Shown here piece by piece: positions 1 to 7,999 of a stretch of DNA of 64,000 nt (positions within the stretch are counted from its first letter, which is position 1; the number at the start of each line of letters is the position of its first letter). The notes beneath the pieces are model-generated. The model was not told the origin of the DNA. It made no database searches and worked only from the letters and a program-made list of their open reading frames with translations. The translations under genes and the position numbers were made by a program. The stretch is from assembly GCF_013410655.1 (NCBI RefSeq), contig NZ_JACCFP010000001.1, positions 4,177,501 to 4,241,500 on the forward strand, given 5' to 3'. Source of the stretch: Nocardioides thalensis (GTDB taxonomy: Bacteria; Actinomycetota; Actinomycetes; Propionibacteriales; Nocardioidaceae).

Positions 1-120
1 CCCAGCTCCCTGACGACCGGAGACACACCCGCGAGCCACCGCGGTCGCTGCTGGGTCCCAGGCCTTCGGTGCACCGGAGGCGGCTGACCTCCTCGTCGCC
101 GAGGTGACCACACGGCGGGT
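1..120. other. Left-edge stretch without an assigned gene
   Basis: No complete gene is visible. On the + strand one frame reads from base 14 to a TAA at 122-124 and gives an Ala-rich, protein-like tail ending VAEVTTRRV. An in-frame TGA at 11-13 blocks extension to the left. It could be the decayed or frameshifted end of a gene outside the window, or chance in high-GC DNA. Confidence 0.3.
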
Positions 121-597
121 CTAACTGTCGTCGCGGCGGTCGTCGGTGGCGAACCCCTCGCGTTGGGTCCGCTGCTCCAGCGTCTCGAGCTCCTGGAAGA
201 ACGTGACCTGCCATCCCGCCGGGCCCTGGATCCGCGCGTTGAGGCTCCGGAAGGGCGTCTCGACCGGCTCCGACACGAGCTCCATCCCGGCTGCCTGCGC
301 CTCCTGCACCGCGACGCGTGTGTCCGCGACCTCGAGGGCGATGCGCATCTTCGAGGAGGGGTCGTGCGGGGCGCCTTCGATCTCGTCGATGGCGCGGACG
401 TGCTGGGTCGTCGCGATCTCGATCGTCGCGATCCCTGCGTGGAGGATGGACACCCGGTCGTCGCCTCCGCCGGCGAACGCCGGCTGCTCCGGCATGCCGA
501 GCACGTCGCGGTAGAACCGCACCGCCTCGTCGAAGTCGGCGGCCTCGATGATCAGGCGCAGCTGTCGGGGGGCGTTCGATTCGCTCATGGAGTACAT
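121..597 (-). CDS. VOC (glyoxalase/bleomycin-resistance fold) family protein
   Basis: Predicted protein of 158 aa with one vicinal-oxygen-chelate repeat pair. It opens with the typical beta-alpha stretch (LRLIIEAADFDEAVRFYRD, then LGM) and closes with GPAGWQVTFFQ, the usual metal-ligand strand of the fold. VOC proteins are soluble metal-dependent dioxygenases, isomerases or resistance proteins; the substrate cannot be read from sequence. The start at 597 was chosen because GGAAAGG lies 5 nt upstream; an internal ATG at 588 is the alternative. It follows the NCS1 permease on the same strand after a 75-nt gap, so it may be co-transcribed with it. Confidence 0.75.
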   Translation of the reverse strand: MYSMSESNAPRQLRLIIEAADFDEAVRFYRDVLGMPEQPAFAGGGDDRVSILHAGIATIEIATTQHVRAIDEIEGAPHDPSSKMRIALEVADTRVAVQEAQAAGMELVSEPVETPFRSLNARIQGPAGWQVTFFQELETLEQRTQREGFATDDRRDDS

Positions 598-672
598 CGT
601 GTCCTTTCCATGGGCGACGGCCGGCCGCATCCGACCGACCGTCGCCCGATGTTGGTTGCGCGGCGGGATCCG

Positions 673-2115
673 CTATCGAACCGCCTCGGGCACGACGGCC
701 GGGAGCGCGTTGCGGGCGAGCGCCTGCCGGCGCGACAGGACCAGGTAGAGGAGCCCGGCGACGAGACCGCCCGAGAGCCACGACAGGTCCGTGTTGTTCA
801 TGAGTCGGGCGAGCGGGCCCTGCATGACCGGGACCAGGCCGTACTGCCACGCCCAGCCGGCGACGATGCCGAGCGCGAGGCTGATCATCCCGACCTTGTT
901 CACCGCGCCGTACGGCGAGTCCGCGCCGTCACGGTAGAGGTCCGCGACGTCGAGGCGCCCGCGGCGGACCACGAAGAAGTCGACCAGCACGACTGCGGCC
1001 CACGGGCTGATCCAGACCAGGATCGACAGCATCCAGTGGTCGAAGGCCTGGGCGAAGCTGTCGGCGCTGACGAAGACGACGAGCACGACGGACGCCACGA
1101 CGCCGGCGACGAGGGTGACCTTCCAGCGTGCGGCACGGACGCCGACCGAGAGGGCCGCCAGCGAGCAGGAGTAGAGGTTGAGGATGTTGGTGGCCACCGG
1201 CCCGTGCATGATCAGGAGCAGGACCGGGATGGCCATGACGCCGAACGTCGCGATCACCAGCTCGGCCGGGTCGCCGCCGTTGCCCGCGCTGGCCAGGCAG
1301 GCTCCGAGCACCGCCAGCCACACGGTCGGGACGTACATGCCGGCGGCCGAGGCCCAGAACACCGACTTGTCCGTGGCGTCGCGGCGCACGAACCGGCTGT
1401 AGTCCGCCGAGTAGGGGATCCACGAGATGCCCCAGCCGACGCCGATGGCCGTGACCAGCTGGGTGATGGCGGTGACCTTGTCGGCGGTCGTGGTGGCCTG
1501 CCCGGTGGTCCAGTCGATGCTCACCTGCGAGAGGGCGACCACGGTCATCACGATCATGACGACCGCCGTGGCGGGCACGGTGTACTTCTCGAACGTCCGG
1601 ATGGCGTAGAACCCGTAGAGCGCGAGGCCCAGCTGGGTGAGCATGATGACGGCGGCGACGACGTACTTCAGGACCGTGCCGCCCTCGATGCCGAGCTCCG
1701 CGAGGACGCCCAGGGCCAGGTCGAGGACGACCCAGGTGTTGACGCCGACCCAGCCCATCGTGAGCAGGCCCTGGATGAGGCCGGGCACGATGCTGCCCCG
1801 TCGCCCGAACGGGGCGCGGCCGAGCACCATCTGGTTGACCGCCGTTCGGTGGCCGATGACGTTGAAGAGGCCGAAGAGCGCGCAGCCGACGACGTTGCCG
1901 ATCGCCACTACGAGGATCGTCTCGAGCAGGCTGAGCCCGAGGACGATGCCCAGCGCGCCCAGGACCCAGTTGACCGGCGCCAGGTTGGCGCCGAACCAGA
2001 TCCAGAACTGCTCGGCCGGCGTCGAGTCGCGCGACTCGGCGGGGATGGGCTCGATGCCGTGGGCGTCGAACGGGACGGCGTCGGTGTCGTGCGGCGGTGC
2101 TGACGAAGTGGTCAT
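673..2115 (-). CDS. NCS1-family nucleobase/heterocycle:cation symporter
   Basis: Predicted 480-aa polytopic inner-membrane permease of the nucleobase:cation symporter-1 family (cytosine, allantoin, hydantoin and similar heterocycles). The signature FWIWFGANL follows a short charged N-terminus, and about twelve hydrophobic segments follow. The internal GISWIPYSADYSRFVR matches the family helix-6 region. The ATG at 2115 has AGGAGG about 9 nt upstream. A continuous open frame runs further up to 3393, but the terminator at 2260-2284 and the deacetylase-like gene on the same strand exclude it. The upstream region carries the same operator-like motif as the amidase operon, so the cargo is probably the substrate of that operon. 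The exact ligand is unknown. Confidence 0.85.
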   Translation of the reverse strand: MTTSSAPPHDTDAVPFDAHGIEPIPAESRDSTPAEQFWIWFGANLAPVNWVLGALGIVLGLSLLETILVVAIGNVVGCALFGLFNVIGHRTAVNQMVLGRAPFGRRGSIVPGLIQGLLTMGWVGVNTWVVLDLALGVLAELGIEGGTVLKYVVAAVIMLTQLGLALYGFYAIRTFEKYTVPATAVVMIVMTVVALSQVSIDWTTGQATTTADKVTAITQLVTAIGVGWGISWIPYSADYSRFVRRDATDKSVFWASAAGMYVPTVWLAVLGACLASAGNGGDPAELVIATFGVMAIPVLLLIMHGPVATNILNLYSCSLAALSVGVRAARWKVTLVAGVVASVVLVVFVSADSFAQAFDHWMLSILVWISPWAAVVLVDFFVVRRGRLDVADLYRDGADSPYGAVNKVGMISLALGIVAGWAWQYGLVPVMQGPLARLMNNTDLSWLSGGLVAGLLYLVLSRRQALARNALPAVVPEAVR

Positions 2116-2170
2116 GGTGGTGGTCCTCCTGGTGTGATGGCCGCCACTGAACCACCGGCAGAAGCGCGTC

Positions 2171-2190
2171 GTCAGTGGAGATTCACACAG
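2171..2190 (+). promoter_or_regulatory. Putative operator A (shared with PucR-region site)
   Basis: Matches GTCANTGGAGATNNNNACAG, 56 bp upstream of the permease start. The same fixed bases recur at 6372-6391 upstream of the DUF1989-amidase operon at a similar distance and in the same orientation. The divergent PucR regulator is the obvious candidate to bind it. This is inferred from two copies only. Confidence 0.5.
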
Positions 2191-2259
2191 GATGATGCGG
2201 GGACAGGTGGAGGTTCTCATCCGTCGGCCGTCGGCGCCAGCCCCGGCAAAATCGCAAGC

Positions 2260-2284
2260 GCCCGGCGGGGTCTCCCCGCCGGGC
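2260..2284 (-). terminator. Rho-independent-type terminator of the CE4/OYE/amidase operon
   Basis: Perfect 11-bp GC stem (GCCCGGCGGGG / CCCCGCCGGGC) with a 3-nt loop, 43 bp beyond the stop of the CE4-family gene. Read leftwards, a short T-run (TTTT) follows about 9 nt later. It separates that operon from the NCS1 permease gene. Confidence 0.6.
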
Positions 2285-2327
2285 GTCGTCGTTGCCGGAG
2301 CCGCGGCTCCGCGGCGCTCGGCCCTTC

Positions 2328-3203
2328 CTAGTCCGGATAGGTCTCGGGGTCGATCTCGGTCTCGCCGACCCGCACCTCGCGCACGCCGCCGACTTCGGCG
2401 ACCCGAGCGGCGACGTCCCTGCACCGCTCGAACGTGATGTCGCCGCGTTCGCGTGCCCACTCGACCAGGCGCCGGACGACCGCGAGGCGACCGGGGCGCG
2501 CGGAGAGAAACGGGTGGAGGCACAGGTTGAACAGGCAGCCGTGCTCGGTCATCGCGTCGAGCTCGTCGCGCCACATGTCGAAGACCTTCGACGGCGCCTC
2601 GATGATGCTGCCCACGTGCGGCTCCGGCAGGAAGGCGTACTGCTCCCAGTCGTCGAGTGACCAGTGCACGGGCAGCTCGACGACGGAGGCGCCGTCGAGC
2701 TGGAGGAGGTAGGGCCGGTCGTCGCCCATCATCGAGGAGTCGTAGGCCATCCGGTGCTCGGCGAGCAGCTCCATCGTGGTGGTGGTGGTGTGCCAGAGGG
2801 CGGCGCGGTGGCCGACCACGTCGATCCCCTGCTCCTCGAAGACGGCGAGCCCGCGCTCGAAGTCCTGCCGCTGCGCGTCCGGCGTCATCTCCGTCGCGGA
2901 CCGGTGGCTGTAGGAGTGGTGGGCGACCTCGTGGCCGCGGTCGACGATGCTCGCCGCCAGGTGCGGGCGCCGCTCCGCGACCCAGCCGGGCAGGAAGAAC
3001 GTCGCCGGAACCTCGAGCCGGTCGAGCAGGTCGAGGATCCGAGGTACGCCGACGTCGGGGCCGTAGGCCTGGTGCGACATCGTCGTGAGGTGACGCGCGT
3101 AGCGGCCACTCGACGCGAGGACGGGGGTCTCGGCGTCGACGTCGAACGTCAGTGTCGCCACCGCCGCCGCTCCCCTGCGCCACGCGTCGCTGTCCACGTC
3201 CAT
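2328..3203 (-). CDS. CE4-family hydrolase (polysaccharide deacetylase / cyclic imide hydrolase / allantoinase type)
   Basis: Predicted 291-aa cytoplasmic protein with no signal peptide. The NodB-type fold is visible: LTFDVDAETP near residue 20 (catalytic Asp), the zinc motif H-x(3)-H in HSYSH, and a C-terminal LCLHPFLSAR carrying the late His. Secreted cell-wall deacetylases of this family have signal peptides. The cytoplasmic, roughly 290-aa members include PuuE-type allantoinases and bacterial cyclic imide hydrolases, and catabolic neighbours favour that branch. The ATG at 3203 has GGCGGGG 5 nt upstream; a GTG at 3209 overlapping the preceding stop (GTGA) is the alternative. It is the last gene of the operon DUF1989, amidase, reductase, hydrolase. 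Confidence 0.7.
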   Translation of the reverse strand: MDVDSDAWRRGAAAVATLTFDVDAETPVLASSGRYARHLTTMSHQAYGPDVGVPRILDLLDRLEVPATFFLPGWVAERRPHLAASIVDRGHEVAHHSYSHRSATEMTPDAQRQDFERGLAVFEEQGIDVVGHRAALWHTTTTTMELLAEHRMAYDSSMMGDDRPYLLQLDGASVVELPVHWSLDDWEQYAFLPEPHVGSIIEAPSKVFDMWRDELDAMTEHGCLFNLCLHPFLSARPGRLAVVRRLVEWARERGDITFERCRDVAARVAEVGGVREVRVGETEIDPETYPD

Positions 3204-3205
3204 GC

Positions 3206-4327
3206 TCACCCCGCCTGTCGCCACCGGATGCTCGACGCGATTGTGACATCGGGCCGCAGCATCGCCGGGTCGAACTCGGCCAGCTCGTCCCCGGCCGCCA
3301 GCCGTCGGGGCAGGTCGGGGTTCGCGAGCGCGACGTGGCCGATCGCGAGCAGGTCGGCGTGTCCCTCGCCGAGCACGCGCGCCGCCTGCTCACGGTCGTG
3401 CATGCCGCCGTTGGCGATCACCGGCAGGCCGGACACCTCGCGGGCCAGCCCGGTGACCGTCGAGCCGTCGGCGAGCTGTGCGGTCTCGAACCAGGAGCGA
3501 CCCTCGCTGGCGACGTGGATGTAGTCGGCGCCGGCCTTCGCGAGCGCCTGGGCGATCTCCACGACGTCCTCGGCCCCGCCGGACCAGCGGTAGACGACGT
3601 CGTTGACCTTCGTCTGCGACACGCGCACGCCGACGACGAAGCCGTCGGGCACCTCGGCCGCGATCCGCTCGACGACCTCCGCTGCCAGCCGGATCCGGTT
3701 GGCCGTCGATCCGCCGTACTCGTCGGTGCGGAGGTTGGTGTACTCGGTGACGAACTGGTCGAGCAGGTAGCCGTTGGCCGCGTGCACCTCGACGCCGTCG
3801 AAGCCGGCGGCCACGGCGTTGCGCGCCGCAGCGACGAAGCCGTCGACGACCTCGGCGATGTCGTCGCGGTCGGCCTCTCGCGGCACCGGCCACGGCCCGC
3901 TGCCGCCGTACGCCGGCATCATCGTGCCGAGTGGCTTCACGGCCGACGGTGCGAGGGTCTCCGCGCGGTGCGGGTTTCCCTGGGAGAGGGCGCCGGCGTG
4001 CATGAGCTGCGCGACGATGCGGGCGCCCTCGCCGTGGACGCGATCGGTGACGGCTCGCCACCCGGCGACGTGCTCGTCGGTGACCAGGCCGGGCTGGTTG
4101 AGGTATCCCTGGCTGTAGGCGGCGTCGGGATAGATGCCCTCGGTGATGACGAGCCCAAAGCCACCGGACGCGAACTCCGCGTAGTAGTCGGCCATCAGGG
4201 AGGTGGGCACGCCCTCGGGCGTCGCCGAGACCCGGGTCATCGGCGCGACCACCAGCCGGTTCGCGAGATCCAGCGGACCCAGAGAGCGGGGCTGGAGGGC
4301 AGGGTGACGGTCAGGAGCTTCGGACAT
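3206..4327 (-). CDS. Old-yellow-enzyme family alkene reductase (NADH:flavin oxidoreductase)
   Basis: Predicted 373-aa FMN-dependent ene-reductase with a TIM barrel. Visible landmarks are NRLVVAPMTR near the N-terminus, IVAQLMHAGAL, and GFDGVEVHAANGYLLDQF, where the usual substrate-binding His-x-x-Asn is HAAN. The C-terminal phosphate-binding region is VIANGGMHD. Members of the NemA/xenobiotic reductase group reduce activated C=C bonds, including maleimides, with NAD(P)H. The ATG at 4327 has AGGAAG about 8 nt upstream and overlaps the amidase 3' end by 17 nt, which implies translational coupling. In this operon it could saturate an unsaturated imide before ring opening; that step is inference. 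Confidence 0.88.
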   Translation of the reverse strand: MSEAPDRHPALQPRSLGPLDLANRLVVAPMTRVSATPEGVPTSLMADYYAEFASGGFGLVITEGIYPDAAYSQGYLNQPGLVTDEHVAGWRAVTDRVHGEGARIVAQLMHAGALSQGNPHRAETLAPSAVKPLGTMMPAYGGSGPWPVPREADRDDIAEVVDGFVAAARNAVAAGFDGVEVHAANGYLLDQFVTEYTNLRTDEYGGSTANRIRLAAEVVERIAAEVPDGFVVGVRVSQTKVNDVVYRWSGGAEDVVEIAQALAKAGADYIHVASEGRSWFETAQLADGSTVTGLAREVSGLPVIANGGMHDREQAARVLGEGHADLLAIGHVALANPDLPRRLAAGDELAEFDPAMLRPDVTIASSIRWRQAG

Positions 4328-5693
4328 GGGCGGGACTTCCTATCTGTTCTCTCGGAGGTGCTTCGGACAGCTCGCGAACGTCGTCGAGCAGCTGGGCCGC
4401 CCGGACGGCCGCGTGATCGTGGCCGACAGGGGCGGAGACGAGGAGACCGAGGCCGAGCTGGCGGCCGGTCCCGCGCGGGACGCTGACGCCAGGCATGCCG
4501 AGATAGCTGAGCAGCACCGTCGTGCGCAGGATGCGGGCGTTCCACCGGTCGAAGGCCTCGTCCGACGCCGTGACCTCGGCGATCGGGGGCGGGGCGTGGC
4601 GGACGGTCGGGCACAGCAGGAGAGCGCCGGCGAGCTCGACGCGGACCCGCTCGCGCAGCTCGCCCATCCGCGACCGCACGGGACCGACGGTCTCGCGGAC
4701 GGCAGACGCGCCCCGGAGCCGACGTACGACCGCTGGGTCGAGGAGGGCTGCGGCGGGCCCCTCGAGGAGCCGGCCGTAGCGGGCGAACGCCTCGGCGGCG
4801 ACGATGGTGCCGAAACCGTCCATCAGCGCCTGCGCCTCGGACAGCACGGGGAGCGGCCGCCGCTCGATCCGGACGCGGTCGAGCTCGGTCAGCTCCCGCA
4901 CCGCCCGGTCGAACCAGTCGGCCACCTGCGGGTCCGCGTCCGCCACGACCTCGTCGCCCTCCGGCACGACCAGACGCACCGGGCCGCCCGACCCGGCATC
5001 GGGTGCCACGCGTCCGCCGTCCAGTGCGGCGATCACGAAGGCGAGGTCGGCCGCCGTCGGGGCGAGGAGGCCGAGGGTGTCGAGCGTCGGCGAGAGCGTC
5101 CGTACGCCGTCCCGGCGGAAGCGGCGCTCCGACGCCTTGTAGCCGACCACGCCGCAGAACGCCGCCGGGACCCGCACCGAGCCGGAGGTGTCGGTGCCCA
5201 GCGCGAGCGGCACCTGGCCGGACGCCACGGCGGCGGCCGAGCCGGACGACGAGCCGCCGGTGACGAGCGGTGTGTGGGTCGAGCGCGGGTTCACCGGCGT
5301 GCCGTGGTGCGGGTTCGTGCCCACGCCCGAGAACGCGAGCTCGCTGAGGTTGGTCTTGCCGACGGGGATCGCACCCCGGGCGCGGAGTGCCCGGACGACG
5401 TCGGCGTCGCGGCTCGCCGCCGTGGGCGACGCGTCCACGACCGAGCCGTTGGTGGTGGGCATGCCGGCGACGTCGATGCAGTCCTTGACCGCGATCGGCA
5501 GCCCCTCCAGGCCGCCCGCGGGATTGCCCGACCGCCAGCGCGCGGTGGACGTCGCGGCGAGCTCGCGAGCGTGGTCGGACGCGAGGTGGGTGAAGAAGCG
5601 GTCCTCCTCGCGGTAGCCGTCGAGAACGCCCTCGACGACGCCCGCGGGCGTGTCCTCCCCGCGAGCGAAGCGCGCCACGAGGCTCGCGATCAC
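4311..5693 (-). CDS. Amidase-signature family amidase
   Basis: Predicted 460-aa member of the amidase-signature family (Ser-cisSer-Lys triad). The catalytic Lys is in GLPIAVKDCIDVAGMPT and the Ser-rich signature in TGGSSSGSAAAVASG; the nucleophile region follows in LGTDTSGSVRVPA. Such enzymes hydrolyse a linear amide to acid and ammonia. The GTG start at 5693 overlaps the DUF1989 stop as GTGA. Its place between a DUF1989 protein and an ene-reductase/CE4 pair suggests it acts on a ring-opened half-amide. Allophanate hydrolase and indoleacetamide hydrolase are related families, but nothing here shows that specificity. Confidence 0.87.
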   Translation of the reverse strand: MIASLVARFARGEDTPAGVVEGVLDGYREEDRFFTHLASDHARELAATSTARWRSGNPAGGLEGLPIAVKDCIDVAGMPTTNGSVVDASPTAASRDADVVRALRARGAIPVGKTNLSELAFSGVGTNPHHGTPVNPRSTHTPLVTGGSSSGSAAAVASGQVPLALGTDTSGSVRVPAAFCGVVGYKASERRFRRDGVRTLSPTLDTLGLLAPTAADLAFVIAALDGGRVAPDAGSGGPVRLVVPEGDEVVADADPQVADWFDRAVRELTELDRVRIERRPLPVLSEAQALMDGFGTIVAAEAFARYGRLLEGPAAALLDPAVVRRLRGASAVRETVGPVRSRMGELRERVRVELAGALLLCPTVRHAPPPIAEVTASDEAFDRWNARILRTTVLLSYLGMPGVSVPRGTGRQLGLGLLVSAPVGHDHAAVRAAQLLDDVRELSEAPPREQIGSPAHVRSS

Positions 5694-6310
5694 GGCAACG
5701 CCTCGTCGAGCGCCGGCAGCAGGTGCAGCTCGACGTCGCGGGGCTCGTGGTGCGACCCGTTGGTGGGGGCGAGGTCCTGGGGGCACGCCGAGAGGACCAG
5801 CACGAGCGGCCGTACGGCGCGGAGCGTGACGCGATCGCCCGGGCGGCTCACCGGCGGCTCGATGCCGAGCGTCCCGTCGGGGCCGACCGGGACGTTCATG
5901 AACAGGTTGAGCGGCTGGGGCACCTGGCTGGGCAGCGGGAGCGCGAGCGCGCGCACCGTCTCGGTGAAGTTGGCGGCGCAGCTGGCGTGGTGGCCGGACG
6001 CGCCGAGCTGGCGGTACCGCGCGGCGTCGCAGGCGGGGATCAGGGTGTCGTGGCGGCCACCGGTCGTGTCCGACTCCACGACGAGCATCGGCTCGCGGTC
6101 CGAGCCGACCAGGGTGTCCCCCGCACCGACCGCCAGCCTCCCGTTGGCCATCCGCGTGTGGGCCATCGACAGCACGATCGATGGATCGGCGACGTCGATC
6201 GCCCAGGTGTCGACCACCTGCTGGCCGAACAGGTTGACGATGGTGACGGCGCCGCCCGCATCGAGCCGGACCGACCGGCCGGTGCGCGCGGCGAGGGTGA
6301 CGACGGTCAA
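5690..6310 (-). CDS. DUF1989 (urea-carboxylase-associated / CgdAB-like) protein
   Basis: Predicted 206-aa protein of the DUF1989 family. Conserved landmarks are GDTLVGSDREPML, the Cys motif IPACDAARY, and HHASCAANF with a second Cys and His; these are the presumed metal or catalytic residues. Paired DUF1989 proteins form carboxyguanidine deiminase in guanidine breakdown and accompany urea carboxylase. Only one copy is present here and no biotin carboxylase is nearby, so its reaction is open. I chose the TTG at 6310 because GGAAGGGG sits 6 nt upstream and no in-frame ATG precedes the conserved domain. First gene of the four-gene operon. Confidence 0.75.
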   Translation of the reverse strand: MTVVTLAARTGRSVRLDAGGAVTIVNLFGQQVVDTWAIDVADPSIVLSMAHTRMANGRLAVGAGDTLVGSDREPMLVVESDTTGGRHDTLIPACDAARYRQLGASGHHASCAANFTETVRALALPLPSQVPQPLNLFMNVPVGPDGTLGIEPPVSRPGDRVTLRAVRPLVLVLSACPQDLAPTNGSHHEPRDVELHLLPALDEALP

Positions 6311-6371
6311 GACAGGCCCCTTCCGGTGACGTCGGGTGAGTCGCCTACGACACCAGCCCGCCCGACAAGCC

Positions 6372-6396
6372 GTCATTGGAGATGTCGACAGACATC
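6372..6396 (+). promoter_or_regulatory. Putative operator B in the DUF1989/pucR divergent region
   Basis: Bases 6372-6391 match GTCANTGGAGATNNNNACAG, the motif also found before the permease gene. Overlapping it is a perfect inverted repeat GATGTC-N4-GACATC (6381-6396). It lies 62 bp from the operon start and 29 bp from the pucR start, so one bound regulator could control both directions. Confidence 0.5.
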
Positions 6397-6424
6397 GCCC
6401 GCCAGACGGTGGATAATCACAGCC

Positions 6425-7978
6425 ATGCTGTCCCTGCGCCGCCTGCTCGAGCAGCCGGAGCTCGAGCTCACGCTGCTCGTGCCCGGGGAGGGTGACGGCG
6501 TCGACCGCGAGCTCCTCTGGCTGCACAACACCGAGCTGGCCGATCCCGCGCCGTACGTCCGTCCCGGCGAGCTCGTCCTCACCAACGGCGTCTGGCTCGA
6601 CGAGGCCGAGCCGGCGGCCTTCGTCGACGCGGTGCGCGGCGCGGACGCCGCTGGCATCGTCTTCGGGCTGCGCAGGGAGACTCCGGCCACCCCGCCCGCG
6701 CTGATCGCGGCGTGCCGGCGCGTGGGCCTACCGCTCGCCGAGATCTCCATCGAGGTTCCCTTCACGGCCGTCACCCGCGCAGCGGCGACCCTGCTCGCCG
6801 AGTCACGGCTGAGCGAGCTCTCCGGCACGGTGCGGCGGACCGGCGCCCTCGCTTCGGCGATCTCCCGCGGCGCCGGTGCCGCCGGGATCCTCCAGGTCGT
6901 ACGGCGCGAGCACGACCTGCCGATGGTCGTCGTCGACCGGACCGGCCGCCAGCTGGCCGCCGCCGGTGCCGACCTCTCGCCGGCGCAGCTGAGGGATGCG
7001 ACCCGTGCCCTCACCCGCCACCCACCTCCGCTGGAGGTCGACCTCGACGGCCAGACGTCCTCCGTCTTCCTCGTCGCGGCGGTCGGGGACGTCGAGGCCG
7101 CCCTCTTCTGCCTGCGCGCGTACGGCGAGCTGCGGCCCGACGAGGTGACCGCCCTCGAGCAGGCCGGCACCTACCTCAGCCTCGAGGTCGCCAAGCAGCA
7201 GGCCGTGCACGCGATCGAGCAGCGCTTCGCCGCCGAGGTGCTCGACATGGTGCAGGCCGGCCCGAGCCGCGAGGCTGACGTCGCCGAGCGGCTGCGCGCG
7301 TTCGGGGTCGACCCGACCGGGCCGGTCGCGGTGCTGGCGGTCGCCGGGCCGACGGCTGCTCCGGGCCGGTTGTCGCACGACGCGGACACGGTCGCGGACC
7401 TCCTGCTCGACCAGGGCCTCGCCGCGCTGGTCGTCGGCGGCTCGTTGGAGACGATCGCGTTCGTGGCGTGGCCGCAGGCCGGTGGGCTGTCGCTGCGCGC
7501 GATCGCGGAGGAGCTCCAGCGCGGGGTCCACCGGTCCCGTGGCGACGGCCGCGTCCTCGTCGCGGTCGGCGGGGTCAGCCCCACGTCGGCAGGGCTGGGC
7601 GTGATCCTCACCCAAGCGCGGGAGACGTGCCGCGCGATGCAGGCGCAGCCGGACGGGCCCGTCGTCCAGGAGTTCCGCGACCTCGACAGCCACCGGCTGC
7701 TGCTGGGCATGCTCGACCGCGACGCGCTCGCCCGCTTCTCACGCGGCGTCCTGGGCGAGCTCCGCCGCAACGACCGCGGCGGGGACCTCGAGGCCACGCT
7801 GCGGGCGTTCCTCGAGCTCGACGGCCACTACGCCGCCACCGCCGAGCGCCTGCACATCCACGTCAACACCCTGCGCAACCGGCTCGCCCGGCTCGCCGAG
7901 CTGACCCGCCGCGACGTACGCACGACCGCCGGCCGGGTCGACCTCTTCCTGGCGCTCGAGGCCGACTCGTTCGGGTGA
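6425..7978 (+). CDS. PucR-family transcriptional regulator
   Basis: Predicted 517-aa regulator. The N-terminal PucR domain covers roughly residues 1-120, a GGDEF-like CdaR middle region follows, and the C-terminal PucR_C HTH ends HYAATAERLHIHVNTLRNRL, the diagnostic helix-turn-helix of this family. PucR proteins control purine, pyrimidine and other nitrogen-compound catabolism, usually sensing a pathway intermediate. The ATG at 6425 gives the conserved N-terminus LSLRRLLEQPELELTLL. It is transcribed divergently from the DUF1989-amidase operon and is the likely regulator of that operon and of the permease. It converges with fhs after a 21-nt gap. Confidence 0.88.
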   Translation: MLSLRRLLEQPELELTLLVPGEGDGVDRELLWLHNTELADPAPYVRPGELVLTNGVWLDEAEPAAFVDAVRGADAAGIVFGLRRETPATPPALIAACRRVGLPLAEISIEVPFTAVTRAAATLLAESRLSELSGTVRRTGALASAISRGAGAAGILQVVRREHDLPMVVVDRTGRQLAAAGADLSPAQLRDATRALTRHPPPLEVDLDGQTSSVFLVAAVGDVEAALFCLRAYGELRPDEVTALEQAGTYLSLEVAKQQAVHAIEQRFAAEVLDMVQAGPSREADVAERLRAFGVDPTGPVAVLAVAGPTAAPGRLSHDADTVADLLLDQGLAALVVGGSLETIAFVAWPQAGGLSLRAIAEELQRGVHRSRGDGRVLVAVGGVSPTSAGLGVILTQARETCRAMQAQPDGPVVQEFRDLDSHRLLLGMLDRDALARFSRGVLGELRRNDRGGDLEATLRAFLELDGHYAATAERLHIHVNTLRNRLARLAELTRRDVRTTAGRVDLFLALEADSFG

Positions 7979-7999
7979 CGCCGCCCGGCGGAGCCCGCG

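Noticed and set aside
14-124. Possible C-terminal end of a gene at the left edge
   Set aside because: Protein-like, but an in-frame TGA at 11-13 prevents a longer reading frame and no start is visible. Too short to call.
163-2103. Very long + strand open frame opposite the VOC and NCS1 genes
   Set aside because: Its product is dominated by Arg, Asp, Glu and His with no fold-like hydrophobic pattern, as expected for antisense frames in GC-rich genes. The same applies to 3152-4486 (+), 4326-6329 (+), 8144-9985 (+), 23117-24940 (+), 45068-47143 (-) and 51858-53165 (-).
2116-3393. Upstream extension of the NCS1 frame to 3393
   Set aside because: It would run through a terminator hairpin and antiparallel codon phase of the CE4 gene. 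The ATG at 2115 has a good Shine-Dalgarno site and the family N-terminus.
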